Positions 16,815 to 26,147 of a stretch of DNA of 64,000 nucleotides are shown here, one piece after another. A model generated the notes under the pieces. The model ran no database searches. It saw only the letters and a program-made list of their open reading frames with translations, and was not told the DNA's origin. Each line of letters begins with the position of its first letter. Within the stretch, counting starts at the first letter, position 1. A program made the position numbers and the translations under genes. Origin of the DNA: Pseudomonas sp. Tri1 (GTDB lineage Bacteria; Pseudomonadota; Gammaproteobacteria; Pseudomonadales; Pseudomonadaceae); the NCBI RefSeq assembly GCF_017968885.1, contig NZ_CP072913.1, forward strand, positions 2,836,001 to 2,900,000, in the 5' to 3' direction.

Positions 16815-18530
16815 TTATTGCTTGCCACTCCCCAGTGGTGGCGTCCGAGGGGGGATCATCCGTTTGGACCCCATCGACTCAAATGCCGAAGCCAAGTGCA
16901 ACAGCGTCGAATCGTCGTAGGCACGTCCGGCAAACGTCAGGCCGACAGGCATGCCGATGTCCGCCATGACGCCCATTGGCACCGTCACGGTGGGCACACC
17001 CAGGTGGCGGATGGCAAGGTTGCCATTGGCGACCCACACGCCGTTGCTCCAGGCGATATCGGCAGACTCCGGATTGATATCGGCATCTGCGGGGCCAACG
17101 TCGGCGACGGTCGGGAAAATCACCGCGTCCAGGCCCAGCCGGTCCATCCAGTCTTCGAGATCGATTCGCCGAGTTTGCTCAAGTCCGCGCAGACCATCAG
17201 GCAGGGTGGGGATCTGATCCCAAGGTGTGATGCCGCGCTGGGCCATCTTCACGTATTCATCCATGCCCGCGGCGAGATCGTCCTCGCGGTTGGGTAGGGT
17301 GCCGGGGTCGTGAGGGAAGATCTTCGGTCCGTCGACATCGGCCAGGCGGTTCAGTTTCGGGTCACCGTTGGCCCGCAGGAAATCATCGAAGGCCCAGGCC
17401 GACAGATCCCACAGTTCATGGTGCAGGAACTCCTTGGATACCAGGCCACGAGTAAACACCGTCGGGGCGCCTGGGCGATCGCCTTCGCAGTTGGACACCA
17501 GTGGAAAATCCACCTCGACTACTTCGGCGCCATAGGCTTCAAGGGCTTGGCGGGCCTCTTTCCAGAGGTCGATCACCGAGGCACGGGTGATGATTCGCTG
17601 CCCCGTCGGACCGCCGATGCCAGGGGCGGGCGCCGTGCCCGCTGCAGGGTCGGCGTTGATGTACATGCGCGGAACGCCGAAGCGAATGCCGGCGAGTGCA
17701 CTCGGGTCGGTTGCCAGGCTCGGATACGAGGCGGGACGCACCGACTCGACACTGGGAATCGGCACCCAGGGTTGCAGGCGCCATAGATCGCCCCGCGTGT
17801 CGGGATCTTGCGCCACCACCACGTCCAGCACCTCGAGCAGGTCGGCCATGGTCCTGGCGTAGGGCACGACCACGTCCATCGTCGGCGTCAACGGCCAGTT
17901 GCCGCGCACCGAGATCACGCCGCGTGACGGCGTGTAGGCGCACAAGCCATTGTTCGAGGCCGGGCCGCGTCCGCTCGACCAGGTCTCCTCGGCAAGGCCG
18001 AACGCCGCGAAACTGGCCGCGGTTGCCGTGCCTGCACCGTTCGAGGAGCCCGAGGCAAATGGCGCGGTGAGGTAGTCGCCGTTGTACGGGCTCTCGGCAC
18101 GGCCATACACCCCGCGTTGCATGCCGCCATTGGCCATGGGCGGCATATTGGTCTTGCCGAGGCAGATCGCCCCGGCGGCGCGTAGCCGTTCGATGGTGAA
18201 CGCATCGCGATAGGCCACCAGGTCCTTGAAAGCCGGGCTTCCGGACGCGGCGGTGAGCCCCTTCACCAGATAACTGTCCTTGGCGGTATAGGGAATGCCA
18301 TCGAGCGGGCCCAGTGTCTGGCCGCTGGCCCGACGGGCATCGGACGCCTGCGCTTGCGCCAGTGCATCGGGGTTGCGAACCACCACCGCATTGAGCGCGG
18401 TAGGCGTATTGGGGCCATCGTAGGCCTCGATGCGGGCGAGGTAGGCTTGGACCAGCTCTACCGCAGTCGTCTGGCCGGACTCGAGGGCAGCACGCAGCTG
18501 GGCAATGGAGACTTCGGTGATTTCGATCAT
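16815..18530 (-). CDS. Amidase-signature family hydrolase
   Basis: A 571-residue amidase-signature protein that should hydrolyse a C-N bond with a Ser-cisSer-Lys triad. The lysine is in IPYTAKDSY, the cis-serine in FASGSSNGAGTAT, and the nucleophile region reads ETWSSGRGPAS where the family usually has DTGGSIRxPA. Serine is kept but the two glycines are replaced, which may alter the oxyanion hole. No signal peptide is seen. The ATG at 18530 (MIEITEVSIAQLRAAL) fits the family start. It is divergent from a GntR/UTRA regulator followed by a transporter and a LigI-like hydrolase, suggesting a shared catabolic unit. Confidence 0.88.
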   Translation of the reverse strand: MIEITEVSIAQLRAALESGQTTAVELVQAYLARIEAYDGPNTPTALNAVVVRNPDALAQAQASDARRASGQTLGPLDGIPYTAKDSYLVKGLTAASGSPAFKDLVAYRDAFTIERLRAAGAICLGKTNMPPMANGGMQRGVYGRAESPYNGDYLTAPFASGSSNGAGTATAASFAAFGLAEETWSSGRGPASNNGLCAYTPSRGVISVRGNWPLTPTMDVVVPYARTMADLLEVLDVVVAQDPDTRGDLWRLQPWVPIPSVESVRPASYPSLATDPSALAGIRFGVPRMYINADPAAGTAPAPGIGGPTGQRIITRASVIDLWKEARQALEAYGAEVVEVDFPLVSNCEGDRPGAPTVFTRGLVSKEFLHHELWDLSAWAFDDFLRANGDPKLNRLADVDGPKIFPHDPGTLPNREDDLAAGMDEYVKMAQRGITPWDQIPTLPDGLRGLEQTRRIDLEDWMDRLGLDAVIFPTVADVGPADADINPESADIAWSNGVWVANGNLAIRHLGVPTVTVPMGVMADIGMPVGLTFAGRAYDDSTLLHLASAFESMGSKRMIPPRTPPLGSGKQ

Positions 18531-18741
18531 GCTATTACCGTCGCGGCAGAGGGATGACAGGGCAGGGCCATTCAAAATCAGATCCTGACATCTCAAAGTG
18601 GATATTTATCGGCTTTTGCTCACTGTACTACGCCTGCGGACTGAGGGTCTATTGGGCAATGTATTCTTCACCACGGGTCCACAAGGTACTCGGTTCATTC
18701 TTGACAACGAACCAGCCTGAGCAAATACTCGCCACCCATAT

Positions 18742-18753
18742 TCATATATATGA
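18742..18753. promoter_or_regulatory. Palindrome TCATATATATGA upstream of GntR/UTRA gene
   Basis: A perfect 12-bp palindrome ending 25 bp before the ATG of the UTRA-type regulator and lying in the divergent promoter region shared with the amidase gene. GntR/HutC proteins bind AT-rich dyads of this kind, so autoregulation is likely. Inference from symmetry and place. Confidence 0.4.
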
Positions 18754-18778
18754 CTAGATAACAAGGTGAATAAGGTCG

Positions 18779-19510
18779 ATGAACTCTCTCTCCAGCGATG
18801 TCCGCCTACCGCTCTATCAACGTCTGCGCGACCAATTGGCCGAACAGATCGCCAACAATCGCTGGCGTCCGGGGGAGGCGATTCCTACCGAGGCCGCGCT
18901 GTCGGCCGAATACCAACTGTCCACTGGCACTGTGCGCAAAGCGGTCGATGCGCTGGTCAGTGAAGGTGTCCTGGAGCGTCAGCAAGGGCGCGGTACGTTC
19001 ATTCGACGGCCGCAGTTTCAGTCCTCGCTGTTCCGGTTCTTCCGGTTTCAAAGCGCTGCCGGTGAACGCCGGGTGCCGGAGAGCCGCATCTTGTCCATCG
19101 AGCCCGTGCCGGCACCTTCGGCGGTGGCTCAGGCGCTGGGGCTGCCGGTCGACGCGCCGGTGATTCGCATCGTGCGTGTGCGTCTGTTGGACGTGAAACC
19201 GGTACTGGCCGAAGAAATCTGGCTGCCGCGTAGCCGCTTCCAACCGTTGCTCGAGATCGACCTGAGCCAGAAAGGGCCTTTGCTGTACCCCATCTATGAA
19301 GAAACCTGCGGCCAGGTGGTCGCCTATGCCGAAGAGACCCTCACCGCCGAATCGGTGAGTGACGTGCACGCGCGATTGCTGCAGGTGCCGGTCAATAGCC
19401 CGGTGGTGGTGATCGAGCGTCTGGCGCGTGACTACGCCGGCACCCCCCTGGAGTGGCGACGCTCACGTGGGCATGCCGAGCATTTCCGCTACAGCGTGGA
19501 AATTCGCTGA
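18779..19510 (+). CDS. GntR/HutC-family regulator with UTRA ligand domain
   Basis: A 243-residue regulator. The GntR winged helix is at about 10-75 (LYQRLRDQLAEQIANNRWRP, ALSAEYQLSTGTVRKAVDAL, RQQGRGTFI). The UTRA effector domain covers about 95-238 (RIVRVRLLDVKPVLAEEIWL, VVVIERLARDYAGTPLEWRR). HutC-type regulators usually sense the substrate of the operon they repress. It precedes an MFS carrier and an amidohydrolase on the same strand, and an amidase gene is divergent. ATG at 18779 is preceded by AAGG. Confidence 0.9.
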   Translation: MNSLSSDVRLPLYQRLRDQLAEQIANNRWRPGEAIPTEAALSAEYQLSTGTVRKAVDALVSEGVLERQQGRGTFIRRPQFQSSLFRFFRFQSAAGERRVPESRILSIEPVPAPSAVAQALGLPVDAPVIRIVRVRLLDVKPVLAEEIWLPRSRFQPLLEIDLSQKGPLLYPIYEETCGQVVAYAEETLTAESVSDVHARLLQVPVNSPVVVIERLARDYAGTPLEWRRSRGHAEHFRYSVEIR

Positions 19511-19645
19511 CCCATGTCGGGTTGACGGAGCGTACAGCGGCCCGTCGGTAGCCGCTGTTTTTACCATTGTGTTTGCCATGACTGGCCCTGCAGCGGCGCG
19601 GTTCGCTCTCGGCTGCCTTTCGTTCGACGTATAAGGATAAGAATC

Positions 19646-20935
19646 ATGTTCAGCTGGTATCGCCAAGTCACTGCGCGGGAGCGCAAAACGTTTTGGGCCT
19701 GCTTCGGGGGATGGTCGCTCGACGCGCTGGAAGTACAGATGTTCGGCCTGGCGATACCGGCGCTGATCGCCGCATTCGCCTTGAGCAAGGGGGATGCGGG
19801 GCTGATCAGCGGCGTGACCCTGGTCACCTCGGCCATTGGTGGTTGGGTTGGTGGCACGCTGTCGGACCGCTACGGTCGGGTGCGTACGCTGCAATGGATG
19901 ATCCTGTGGTTCTCGTGCTTCACTTTCTTGTCGGCATTCGTTACCGGCTTCCACCAGTTGTTGATCGTCAAGGCCCTGCAGGGGTTCGGGATCGGTGGGG
20001 AATGGGCTGCCGGTGCGGTATTGATGGCCGAGACCATCAACCCCAAGTACCGCGGCAAGGTCATGGGCACGGTTCAAAGTGCCTGGGCGGTGGGCTGGGG
20101 ACTGGCGGTCGGGGTCTTCACGCTGATCTATTCCTTCGTGCCGCAGGACATGGCCTGGCGGGTGATGTTCATCGTTGGTTTGCTGCCGTCGTTCCTGATC
20201 ATCTGGGTGCGGCGCAACGTCGAAGAGCCCGACAGCTTCCAGCGCCTGCAAAAAGAGAAGGCCATCCCGCAGAGTTTCTTCAAGTCATTGGCCGGCATCT
20301 TTCGTCCGGAACTGATCCGCGTGACACTGTTTGGCGGGCTGTTGGGCCTGGGTGCCCATGGCGGTTATCACGCGGTGATGACCTGGCTGCCGACCTTTCT
20401 CAAGACCGAGCGCAACCTGTCGGTGCTGAACTCCGGCGGCTACCTGGCGGTGATCATTTTTGCCTTCTGGTGTGGCTGTGTGGTCAGTGGCTTGCTGATC
20501 GATCGCATTGGCCGGCGCAAAAACATCGTGTTGTTCGCATTGTGCTGCGTGGTGACTGTGCAGTGTTATGTGTTCCTGCCACTGACCAATACCCAGATGC
20601 TGTTCCTCGGGTTCCCGCTCGGCTTCTTCGCCGCCGGCATTCCGGCCAGCCTCGGCGCGCTGTTCAATGAGTTGTATCCGGCGGACGTACGCGGCGCCGG
20701 TGTGGGATTTTGCTACAACTTTGGCCGTGTGCTCTCGGCGGTGTTCCCGTTCCTGGTCGGCCACATGAGCGACTCCATGTCCTTGGGGTCGGCCATCGGT
20801 ATCGATGCCGGGATTGCCTATGGCGTAGCCGTGGTCGCGGCGCTGTGCTTGCCGGAAACCCGAGGGCGTAGCCTCGAAGCCTCGGCGGCATCGGTGCAAA
20901 CCGCTGCCGGCGGGACCGAGAGCGCCCGAGCCTGA
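19646..20935 (+). CDS. MFS transporter (metabolite/aromatic-acid:H+ symporter type)
   Basis: A 429-residue major facilitator with about 12 membrane helices. The first loop carries the MFS motif GGTLSDRYGRVR and a related motif, DRIGRRKN, follows helix 8. The N-terminus FWACFGGWSLDALEVQMFGL with an Asp in helix 1 resembles aromatic-acid and sialic-acid type symporters. It follows the UTRA regulator by 135 bp and precedes the amidohydrolase by 18 bp, so it probably imports the substrate of that enzyme. GGATAAGAATC before the ATG gives a modest ribosome site. Confidence 0.88.
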   Translation: MFSWYRQVTARERKTFWACFGGWSLDALEVQMFGLAIPALIAAFALSKGDAGLISGVTLVTSAIGGWVGGTLSDRYGRVRTLQWMILWFSCFTFLSAFVTGFHQLLIVKALQGFGIGGEWAAGAVLMAETINPKYRGKVMGTVQSAWAVGWGLAVGVFTLIYSFVPQDMAWRVMFIVGLLPSFLIIWVRRNVEEPDSFQRLQKEKAIPQSFFKSLAGIFRPELIRVTLFGGLLGLGAHGGYHAVMTWLPTFLKTERNLSVLNSGGYLAVIIFAFWCGCVVSGLLIDRIGRRKNIVLFALCCVVTVQCYVFLPLTNTQMLFLGFPLGFFAAGIPASLGALFNELYPADVRGAGVGFCYNFGRVLSAVFPFLVGHMSDSMSLGSAIGIDAGIAYGVAVVAALCLPETRGRSLEASAASVQTAAGGTESARA

Positions 20936-20953
20936 TGACTTTCACCTCGATAG

Positions 20954-21793
20954 ATGAAACCCATGCCTGATACCTGTTCCACGCCGTTCACCGGCATCGA
21001 CGCCCATGCTCATGTGTTCAGCCGCGAGTTGAAGCTGGCCGCGGCGCGGCGTTATACCCCCGACTATGACGCCACGCTTGCGCAGTACCTCAAACACCTG
21101 CAAAGCCATGGCCTGAGCCATGGTGTATTGGTGCAGCCGAGCTTTCTCGGTACCGATAACCGCTACCTGCTGGCAGCGTTGCGGCAGGCTCCGGAGCAAT
21201 TGCGCGGGGTCGTGGTGCTGGAGCCAGACGTCAGCCGCGCGGTGTTGGACGACATGGCCCGGTCAGGCGTGGTCGGCGTGCGTTTGAACCTGATGGGCAA
21301 AGCCTTGCCTGACTTTCGCGACGCTGCCTGGAGAGGTTTTTTCGGCCACCTCGCTGAATTGGATTGGCATGTTGAATTACACCGCAATGTTGAGGATTTG
21401 CCTGGACTGATTCGTCAGTTGATGCCGTTCGGCATCAAGCTGGTGATCGATCACTTCGGCCGTCCTGACGCACGTTTGGGCACTGCTCAACCCGGTTTTG
21501 CCGAGTTGATGGAGTTGGGCCAGGGGGGGCGGGTGTGGATGAAGGTTTCCGCTATCTATCGATTGGCCGGGACAGAGCAACAGAACCTGGCGTTCGCCCG
21601 AGCCTCATTGTCCCTGTTGGAGCAGAATTTCGGCCCGCGCCGTCTGGTGTGGGGCAGCGACTGGCCGCATACGCAGCATGAAGGCAATGTCGGTTTCGAT
21701 ACCGTGATGGCGCAGTTGCAAGCCTTACAGTGCTCGGCGCCGCTTATGCGCGCGTTGCTGGTGGAGACTGCTCGGTCGTTGTTCAGGTTTTGA
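20954..21793 (+). CDS. Amidohydrolase-2 family hydrolase (LigI / 2-pyrone-dicarboxylate lactonase-like)
   Basis: A 279-residue TIM-barrel metal-dependent hydrolase. The N-terminal metal motif DAHAHVF, the segments VVVLEPDVS, GVRLNLMG and VIDHFGRPD, and the C-terminal GSDWPHTQ match the amidohydrolase-2 group that includes the lactonase LigI. The substrate is probably a lactone or carboxylated ring compound delivered by the adjoining MFS carrier. The family is clear; the reaction is inferred. It ends 71 bp before the convergent esterase gene. Confidence 0.85.
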   Translation: MKPMPDTCSTPFTGIDAHAHVFSRELKLAAARRYTPDYDATLAQYLKHLQSHGLSHGVLVQPSFLGTDNRYLLAALRQAPEQLRGVVVLEPDVSRAVLDDMARSGVVGVRLNLMGKALPDFRDAAWRGFFGHLAELDWHVELHRNVEDLPGLIRQLMPFGIKLVIDHFGRPDARLGTAQPGFAELMELGQGGRVWMKVSAIYRLAGTEQQNLAFARASLSLLEQNFGPRRLVWGSDWPHTQHEGNVGFDTVMAQLQALQCSAPLMRALLVETARSLFRF

Positions 21794-21864
21794 AGGTGTG
21801 AGCACTGATGGAGTGAGAGGGTGGATGAGGGTTGCGATTGAATCGCCCTGAATGAATCGCCCCT

Positions 21865-22803
21865 CTACTGCACAATCGCTTGCAGCGCCCGAGTGATGTC
21901 GAGCGTCGATTGCGTCGTGATACGCCCGGCCACCTGGTCGAACATATGCGGGGCGCCAGGATAGACATGGAGTTCCATGGCAACCCCTGCGCGGGATAAC
22001 CTCATGGCGAACTCGACGTCTTCCATGAGGAACAGGTCCAGCGACCCGACTGAGATGAAGGTCGCAGGCAGGTTGCCAAGATCCGGTTGCAAGGCCGGTG
22101 AAAACAGGCCGATCCGGTGGTCATCCAGGTTGTAGTCGCCGCGCAGGCAATCCCAGCAGAATTTATTGGGCGCCGGTAACCAACTGAGCCCAGCTGCGCC
22201 TGTGGGTGGATAAGGCGAGTCGGTCGAGCCTGTACGGTGATCGAGCATCGGGTAGATGAGCACTTGGCCGGCAAGGGAGTATTCGCCCCTGTCGCGGGCC
22301 AGAATGGACAGTGCGGCGGCGAGTCCGCCACCAGCGCTATGGCCCATGACGACGATGCGTCGCAGATCGAAGCGAAAGTTGTGCTGGTTTTCGAATATCC
22401 AACCGAGCGCTGCATAACAGTCTTCAAGGGGGACGGGAAAGGGATGTTCGGGCGCCAGCCGATAATCCACCGCGACGATGATCGCCTGCAGCGTCTCAGC
22501 CAGTTCACACAGAGTGTCATCCGCCATTTCGGGCTTGCCGAGGACAAAGCCTCCACCGTGGAGATACAGGATTGCCGCAAAGGCCCCGCTGCGGGTCGAT
22601 GCCTTCGGCCTGTACAGGCACAGGCGCAAGCGTTCGGCATCGGTGCCTGTTGTCCAGAGTTCTTCTGCGCCGCTGCGGTGCATGGATCTGAACGTCGAAT
22701 GCACACGCGTGCGAATGGCCGGTAGTGTGCTCAATGTCCACGCTTCAGTTCCAGGGCTGACCAGGCTCTGAAAGGCGGGGTCAAGCCGTTCATCTGACCT
22801 CAA
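21865..22803 (-). CDS. Alpha/beta-hydrolase esterase (hormone-sensitive lipase family)
   Basis: A 312-residue HSL-type esterase. It has the oxyanion motif LHGGGF, the nucleophile elbow GHSAGG, the Asp in SVGSLDLFLMED and the His in PGAPHMFD. Such enzymes hydrolyse small esters. A TTG at 22803 is chosen because AGGGAG lies about 7 bp upstream and the family fold starts just after; an ATG at 22893 would overlap the transketolase gene by 28 bp and has no good ribosome site. It is the last gene of the minus-strand split-transketolase operon. Confidence 0.85.
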   Translation of the reverse strand: MRSDERLDPAFQSLVSPGTEAWTLSTLPAIRTRVHSTFRSMHRSGAEELWTTGTDAERLRLCLYRPKASTRSGAFAAILYLHGGGFVLGKPEMADDTLCELAETLQAIIVAVDYRLAPEHPFPVPLEDCYAALGWIFENQHNFRFDLRRIVVMGHSAGGGLAAALSILARDRGEYSLAGQVLIYPMLDHRTGSTDSPYPPTGAAGLSWLPAPNKFCWDCLRGDYNLDDHRIGLFSPALQPDLGNLPATFISVGSLDLFLMEDVEFAMRLSRAGVAMELHVYPGAPHMFDQVAGRITTQSTLDITRALQAIVQ

Positions 22804-22865
22804 GGTTCTGCTCCCTTTATGTCGAACTGCGAGGCCCCCGTCGCCAGGCACCCCGCACTTTGCCG

Positions 22866-23888
22866 TTACAGCCAGGCTTTGATTTGCGTGCAAACCGCCT
22901 GGGTGGAAATGCCGTAGCGATCATGCAGTGTCGGCAGGGCGCCGGCGTCTAGGAAAGCGTCCGGCAAGGCGATCTGCCTGAACGTTGGCGTCACACCATT
23001 GCGCAGCAGGACCGTCGCCACCGCTTCACCCAAACCGCCGATGATCGAGCTGTTTTCTGCGGTCACTACCAGGCGGCCAGGCTTGCGGGCTTCGGCGAGA
23101 ATGGTGTGTTCGTCCAGCGGTTTGATTGTCGGTACATGCAATACCGCGACATCAACGCCGTCTGCCTGCAGTTGTTTGGCTGCCTCCAATGCACGCATCG
23201 TCATCAAGCCGGTGGAGATAATCAGCACATCGTTGCCGGTGCGCAGGGTCTTGGCTTTGCCGATTTCAAAGGTGTAGCCGTACTCGTCCAGCACCAGGGG
23301 TACGTTGCCGCGCAGCAAGCGCATATAAACCGGGCCTTGATGGGCGGCAATGGCCGGTACTGCCTGCTCGATCTCCAGTGCGTCACACGGGTCGACGACC
23401 ATCAGATTAGGCATCGCGCGGAAGATCGCCAGGTCATCGGTGGCCTGGTGGCTGGGGCCATAACCGGTGGTGAGGCCAGGCAAGCCGCAGACGATCTTGA
23501 CGTTGAGGTTCTCTTCGGCAATGGCCATGCAAATGAAGTCGTAGGCTCGACGGGAGGCGAACACCGCATAGGTCGTGGCAAAAGGCACGAAACCTTCACG
23601 GGCCATGCCCGCCGCCGCACTCATCAGCAACTGCTCGGCCATGCCCATCTGATAGAAGCGATCCGGGTGCGCCTTGGCGAAGATGTGCAGGTCGGTGTAC
23701 TTGGACAAGTCGGCCGACAGCCCGACGATGTCTGAGCGCTGTTCGGCCAGTGCAGCCAGTGCGTGGCCGAACGGTGCCGGTTTTGTCGCTTGGCCTTCGG
23801 CGGCAATCGAGGCGATCATCGCCGAAGTGGTCAGGCGCTTTTTGCCCGGTTCACCCGTTGCAGTCGGCGTGTTGGCGGCGTTACTCAT
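22866..23888 (-). CDS. Split transketolase, C-terminal (pyrimidine-binding and C) subunit
   Basis: A 340-residue protein equivalent to the second half of a transketolase/DXS-like enzyme. The Pyr domain (about 35-200) has GLSADLSKYTDLHIFAK, MGMAEQLLMSAAAGMA and the TPP-activating Glu in that segment. The C-terminal transketolase domain (about 215-335) includes VVTAENSSIIGGLGEAVA. Its ATG overlaps the stop of the N-terminal subunit (ATGA), so both halves are co-translated and should form one active site with thiamine diphosphate. Split transketolases often serve specialised sugar or sulfosugar pathways rather than the pentose phosphate cycle. Confidence 0.9.
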   Translation of the reverse strand: MSNAANTPTATGEPGKKRLTTSAMIASIAAEGQATKPAPFGHALAALAEQRSDIVGLSADLSKYTDLHIFAKAHPDRFYQMGMAEQLLMSAAAGMAREGFVPFATTYAVFASRRAYDFICMAIAEENLNVKIVCGLPGLTTGYGPSHQATDDLAIFRAMPNLMVVDPCDALEIEQAVPAIAAHQGPVYMRLLRGNVPLVLDEYGYTFEIGKAKTLRTGNDVLIISTGLMTMRALEAAKQLQADGVDVAVLHVPTIKPLDEHTILAEARKPGRLVVTAENSSIIGGLGEAVATVLLRNGVTPTFRQIALPDAFLDAGALPTLHDRYGISTQAVCTQIKAWL

Positions 23889-24733
23889 TGGTTTTTTCCT
23901 TCTTCAAGGTTGTTCAACGCCAGGTCCCATTCGTGTTCTTCGACACGGATGAAGTGAGTCTTTTCGCGGTTTTCCAGGAACGGCACACCTTTGCCCATGC
24001 GGGTATCGCAGATGATGACCCGGGGTTGGCCGGCAGTGTGGTTGCGCGCTGCGTCGAAGGCGCTCACCAGAGCATCCAGGTCGTTGCCATCGACGCGCTG
24101 GGTGAACCAGCCGAAGGCCTGCCAGCGATCGACGATGGGCTCGAACGAGAGGATTTCGCTGGAGTAGCCATCGGCCTGTTGGTTGTTGACGTCAACTATG
24201 GCAATCAGGTTGTCGAGCTTCCAGTGCGACGCCGACATGACGGCTTCCCAGGTCGAACCTTCGTTCAGTTCACCGTCGGACAACAGGTTGTAGACGAAGG
24301 CGGGCGAGCCTTTGCGCTTCAGACCCAGGCAGGCACCGACCGCGATGCCCAGGCCCTGGCCGAGGGAGCCGCCGGTGATCTCCATGCCGGGGGTGTAGGC
24401 GGCCATGCCTGACATGGGCAGGCGACTGTCGTCCGCACCGTAGGTTTGCAATTCATCGAGCGGGATGATTTGTGCTTCGATCAAGGCCGCATACAGCGCA
24501 ATCGCATAGTGGCCGATGGAGAGGTAGAAGCGATCGCGTTCCTCCCAATCCGGTTCTTCGGGCCGATAGTTCAAGGCGTGAAAATATGAAACAGCCAACA
24601 GGTCGGCGGCGCCGAGGGCCTGGCCGACATAGCCTTGGCCCTGGACCTGGCCCATGCGCAGCGCGTGGCGGCGGATGTTGTGGGCGCGCTCGGTCAGCGG
24701 CTTGGATGAAACGTATGGAGCAGGGGTCGTCAT
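23885..24733 (-). CDS. Split transketolase, N-terminal (TPP-binding) subunit
   Basis: A 282-residue TPP-binding half. The cofactor motif appears as SDGELNEGSTWEA followed by IVDVNNQQ, the form typical of split transketolases, along with GGSLGQGLGIAVG and the active-site His in GHYAIALY. The start at 24733 (MTTPAPYVSSKPLTERA) is preferred; the frame is open further upstream but overlaps the MFS gene. It lies 17 bp downstream of that carrier gene and overlaps the second subunit by 4 bp. Confidence 0.9.
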   Translation of the reverse strand: MTTPAPYVSSKPLTERAHNIRRHALRMGQVQGQGYVGQALGAADLLAVSYFHALNYRPEEPDWEERDRFYLSIGHYAIALYAALIEAQIIPLDELQTYGADDSRLPMSGMAAYTPGMEITGGSLGQGLGIAVGACLGLKRKGSPAFVYNLLSDGELNEGSTWEAVMSASHWKLDNLIAIVDVNNQQADGYSSEILSFEPIVDRWQAFGWFTQRVDGNDLDALVSAFDAARNHTAGQPRVIICDTRMGKGVPFLENREKTHFIRVEEHEWDLALNNLEEGKNQ

Positions 24734-24750
24734 GGTAGAACTCCGGTTAC

Positions 24751-26049
24751 TCAACGATTGACCAGGGCGGCGGGAATGCGCAGCACCAGCGAGGCTCCAC
24801 CCAGCAGAACGCCGGTGATCAGGTACATGCCGATGGCGCTGGAGCCGGTCTGTGTGGTGATCCAGCCGATCAGGTAGGGCGAGCAGAATCCTGCGAGGTT
24901 GGCGAAACTGTTGACTGCCGCGATGCCTGCGGCGGCTGACACACCACCGAGCAAGGTGGTGGGCAGCATCCAGAACATCGAGGAGGCGGACAGGATGCCG
25001 GACGCTGCCAGGCACAGGCTCAGGATCGAGAGCACGATGTTGCCGCCGAGCAGCGCGGCGAGGGTCAAGCCCAGTGCTCCGGCAATCATCGGCGCAATAA
25101 GATGCCAGCGCCGCTCGCGATGTTTGTCGCCACTGCGTCCGACCAGCAACATGGCGGCAATCGCACAGATGTAGGGAAGGCTTGTCAGAAAACCGATATG
25201 CAACGGATCGGACACCCCGGCGTTGCGCACCAGGGTAGGCAGCCAGAAGGTGATTGCGTACTGGCCCATCACTACGCAGAAGTAAATGCCTGCCAGCAGC
25301 CACAGGCGTCGGTCGCGAATGAACTCACCCACGGACGCATGAGTGACTTTCTTCTGGTCGTCCTCGGCCAGCTCGCGGCTGATCAGGGCTTTTTCATCGT
25401 CATCGAGCCAGCTGGCCTGATGTACGCCGTCCTTGAGGTAGCTGAGCACCAACAGCCCGACTACGACCGTGGGAATGGCTTCCAGTACAAACATCCATTG
25501 CCAGCCGGCCCAGCCGTGCATGCCGGCGAAGTGGTTCATGATCCAGCCGGACAGCGGGCCGCCGACCATGCCCGACAGCGGAATGGCGATGAACCACAGC
25601 ACCGTCATGCGGGCACGTCGGTACGATGGGAACCAGTAGGTCAGATAGAGCAGCAGGCCAGGCGCCAGGCCCGCTTCGGCAATACCGAGCAGAAAGCGCA
25701 GGGCATAAAACTGCCAGGCGGTTTCGACAAAGGCGAACAGGGCGGAAATGATGCCCCAGGTGATCATGATCCGGGCGATCCACACGCGTGCGCCGACCTT
25801 GTGCAGAATGATGTTGCTGGGCACCTCACACAGAAAGTAACCGATGAAGAACATGCCCGCGCCCAGTCCATAGACCGTTTCGCTGAGGGCCAGGTCGTTC
25901 ATCATCTGCAGCTTGGCAAAGCCGACATTCACGCGATCGAGGTAGGCGCACAGGTAGCACAACATCAGGAAAGGCATCAGGCGCCACGCGGTCTTGCGGT
26001 AGGCGTTGGTGCGCACGGTCGAAACCGCTTCGAGCGACAGGGTTGTCAT
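24751..26049 (-). CDS. MFS transporter, anion:cation symporter (ACS) type
   Basis: A 432-residue carrier with about 12 helices. The opening KTAWRLMPFLMLCYLCAYLD followed by RVNVGFAK is the signature of the ACS subfamily (phthalate, tartrate, hexuronate and similar organic acids). A large central cytoplasmic loop lies near residues 200-235. The ATG at 26049 (MTTLSLEAV) starts the normal family N-terminus. It is located between the SDR and the transketolase genes, so it should import the sugar acid or polyol handled there. Confidence 0.88.
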   Translation of the reverse strand: MTTLSLEAVSTVRTNAYRKTAWRLMPFLMLCYLCAYLDRVNVGFAKLQMMNDLALSETVYGLGAGMFFIGYFLCEVPSNIILHKVGARVWIARIMITWGIISALFAFVETAWQFYALRFLLGIAEAGLAPGLLLYLTYWFPSYRRARMTVLWFIAIPLSGMVGGPLSGWIMNHFAGMHGWAGWQWMFVLEAIPTVVVGLLVLSYLKDGVHQASWLDDDEKALISRELAEDDQKKVTHASVGEFIRDRRLWLLAGIYFCVVMGQYAITFWLPTLVRNAGVSDPLHIGFLTSLPYICAIAAMLLVGRSGDKHRERRWHLIAPMIAGALGLTLAALLGGNIVLSILSLCLAASGILSASSMFWMLPTTLLGGVSAAAGIAAVNSFANLAGFCSPYLIGWITTQTGSSAIGMYLITGVLLGGASLVLRIPAALVNR

Positions 26050-26147
26050 GATGGTCTGATCTCTTGTTTTTATTGACCGCCAGGCCATTGGGCCCGGCTG
26101 CATCGTCGATCCAGATCCGCACGGGCCACAAGGCCCGCCAGGTGTAC

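Noticed and set aside
24731..25303. Upstream extension of the N-terminal transketolase subunit to 25303
   Set aside because: The added part overlaps the MFS gene and does not resemble any transketolase; the ATG at 24733 starts the family sequence.
25102..26076. A 324-codon open frame on the plus strand
   Set aside because: Antisense shadow of the ACS-type MFS carrier, with typical shadow composition.
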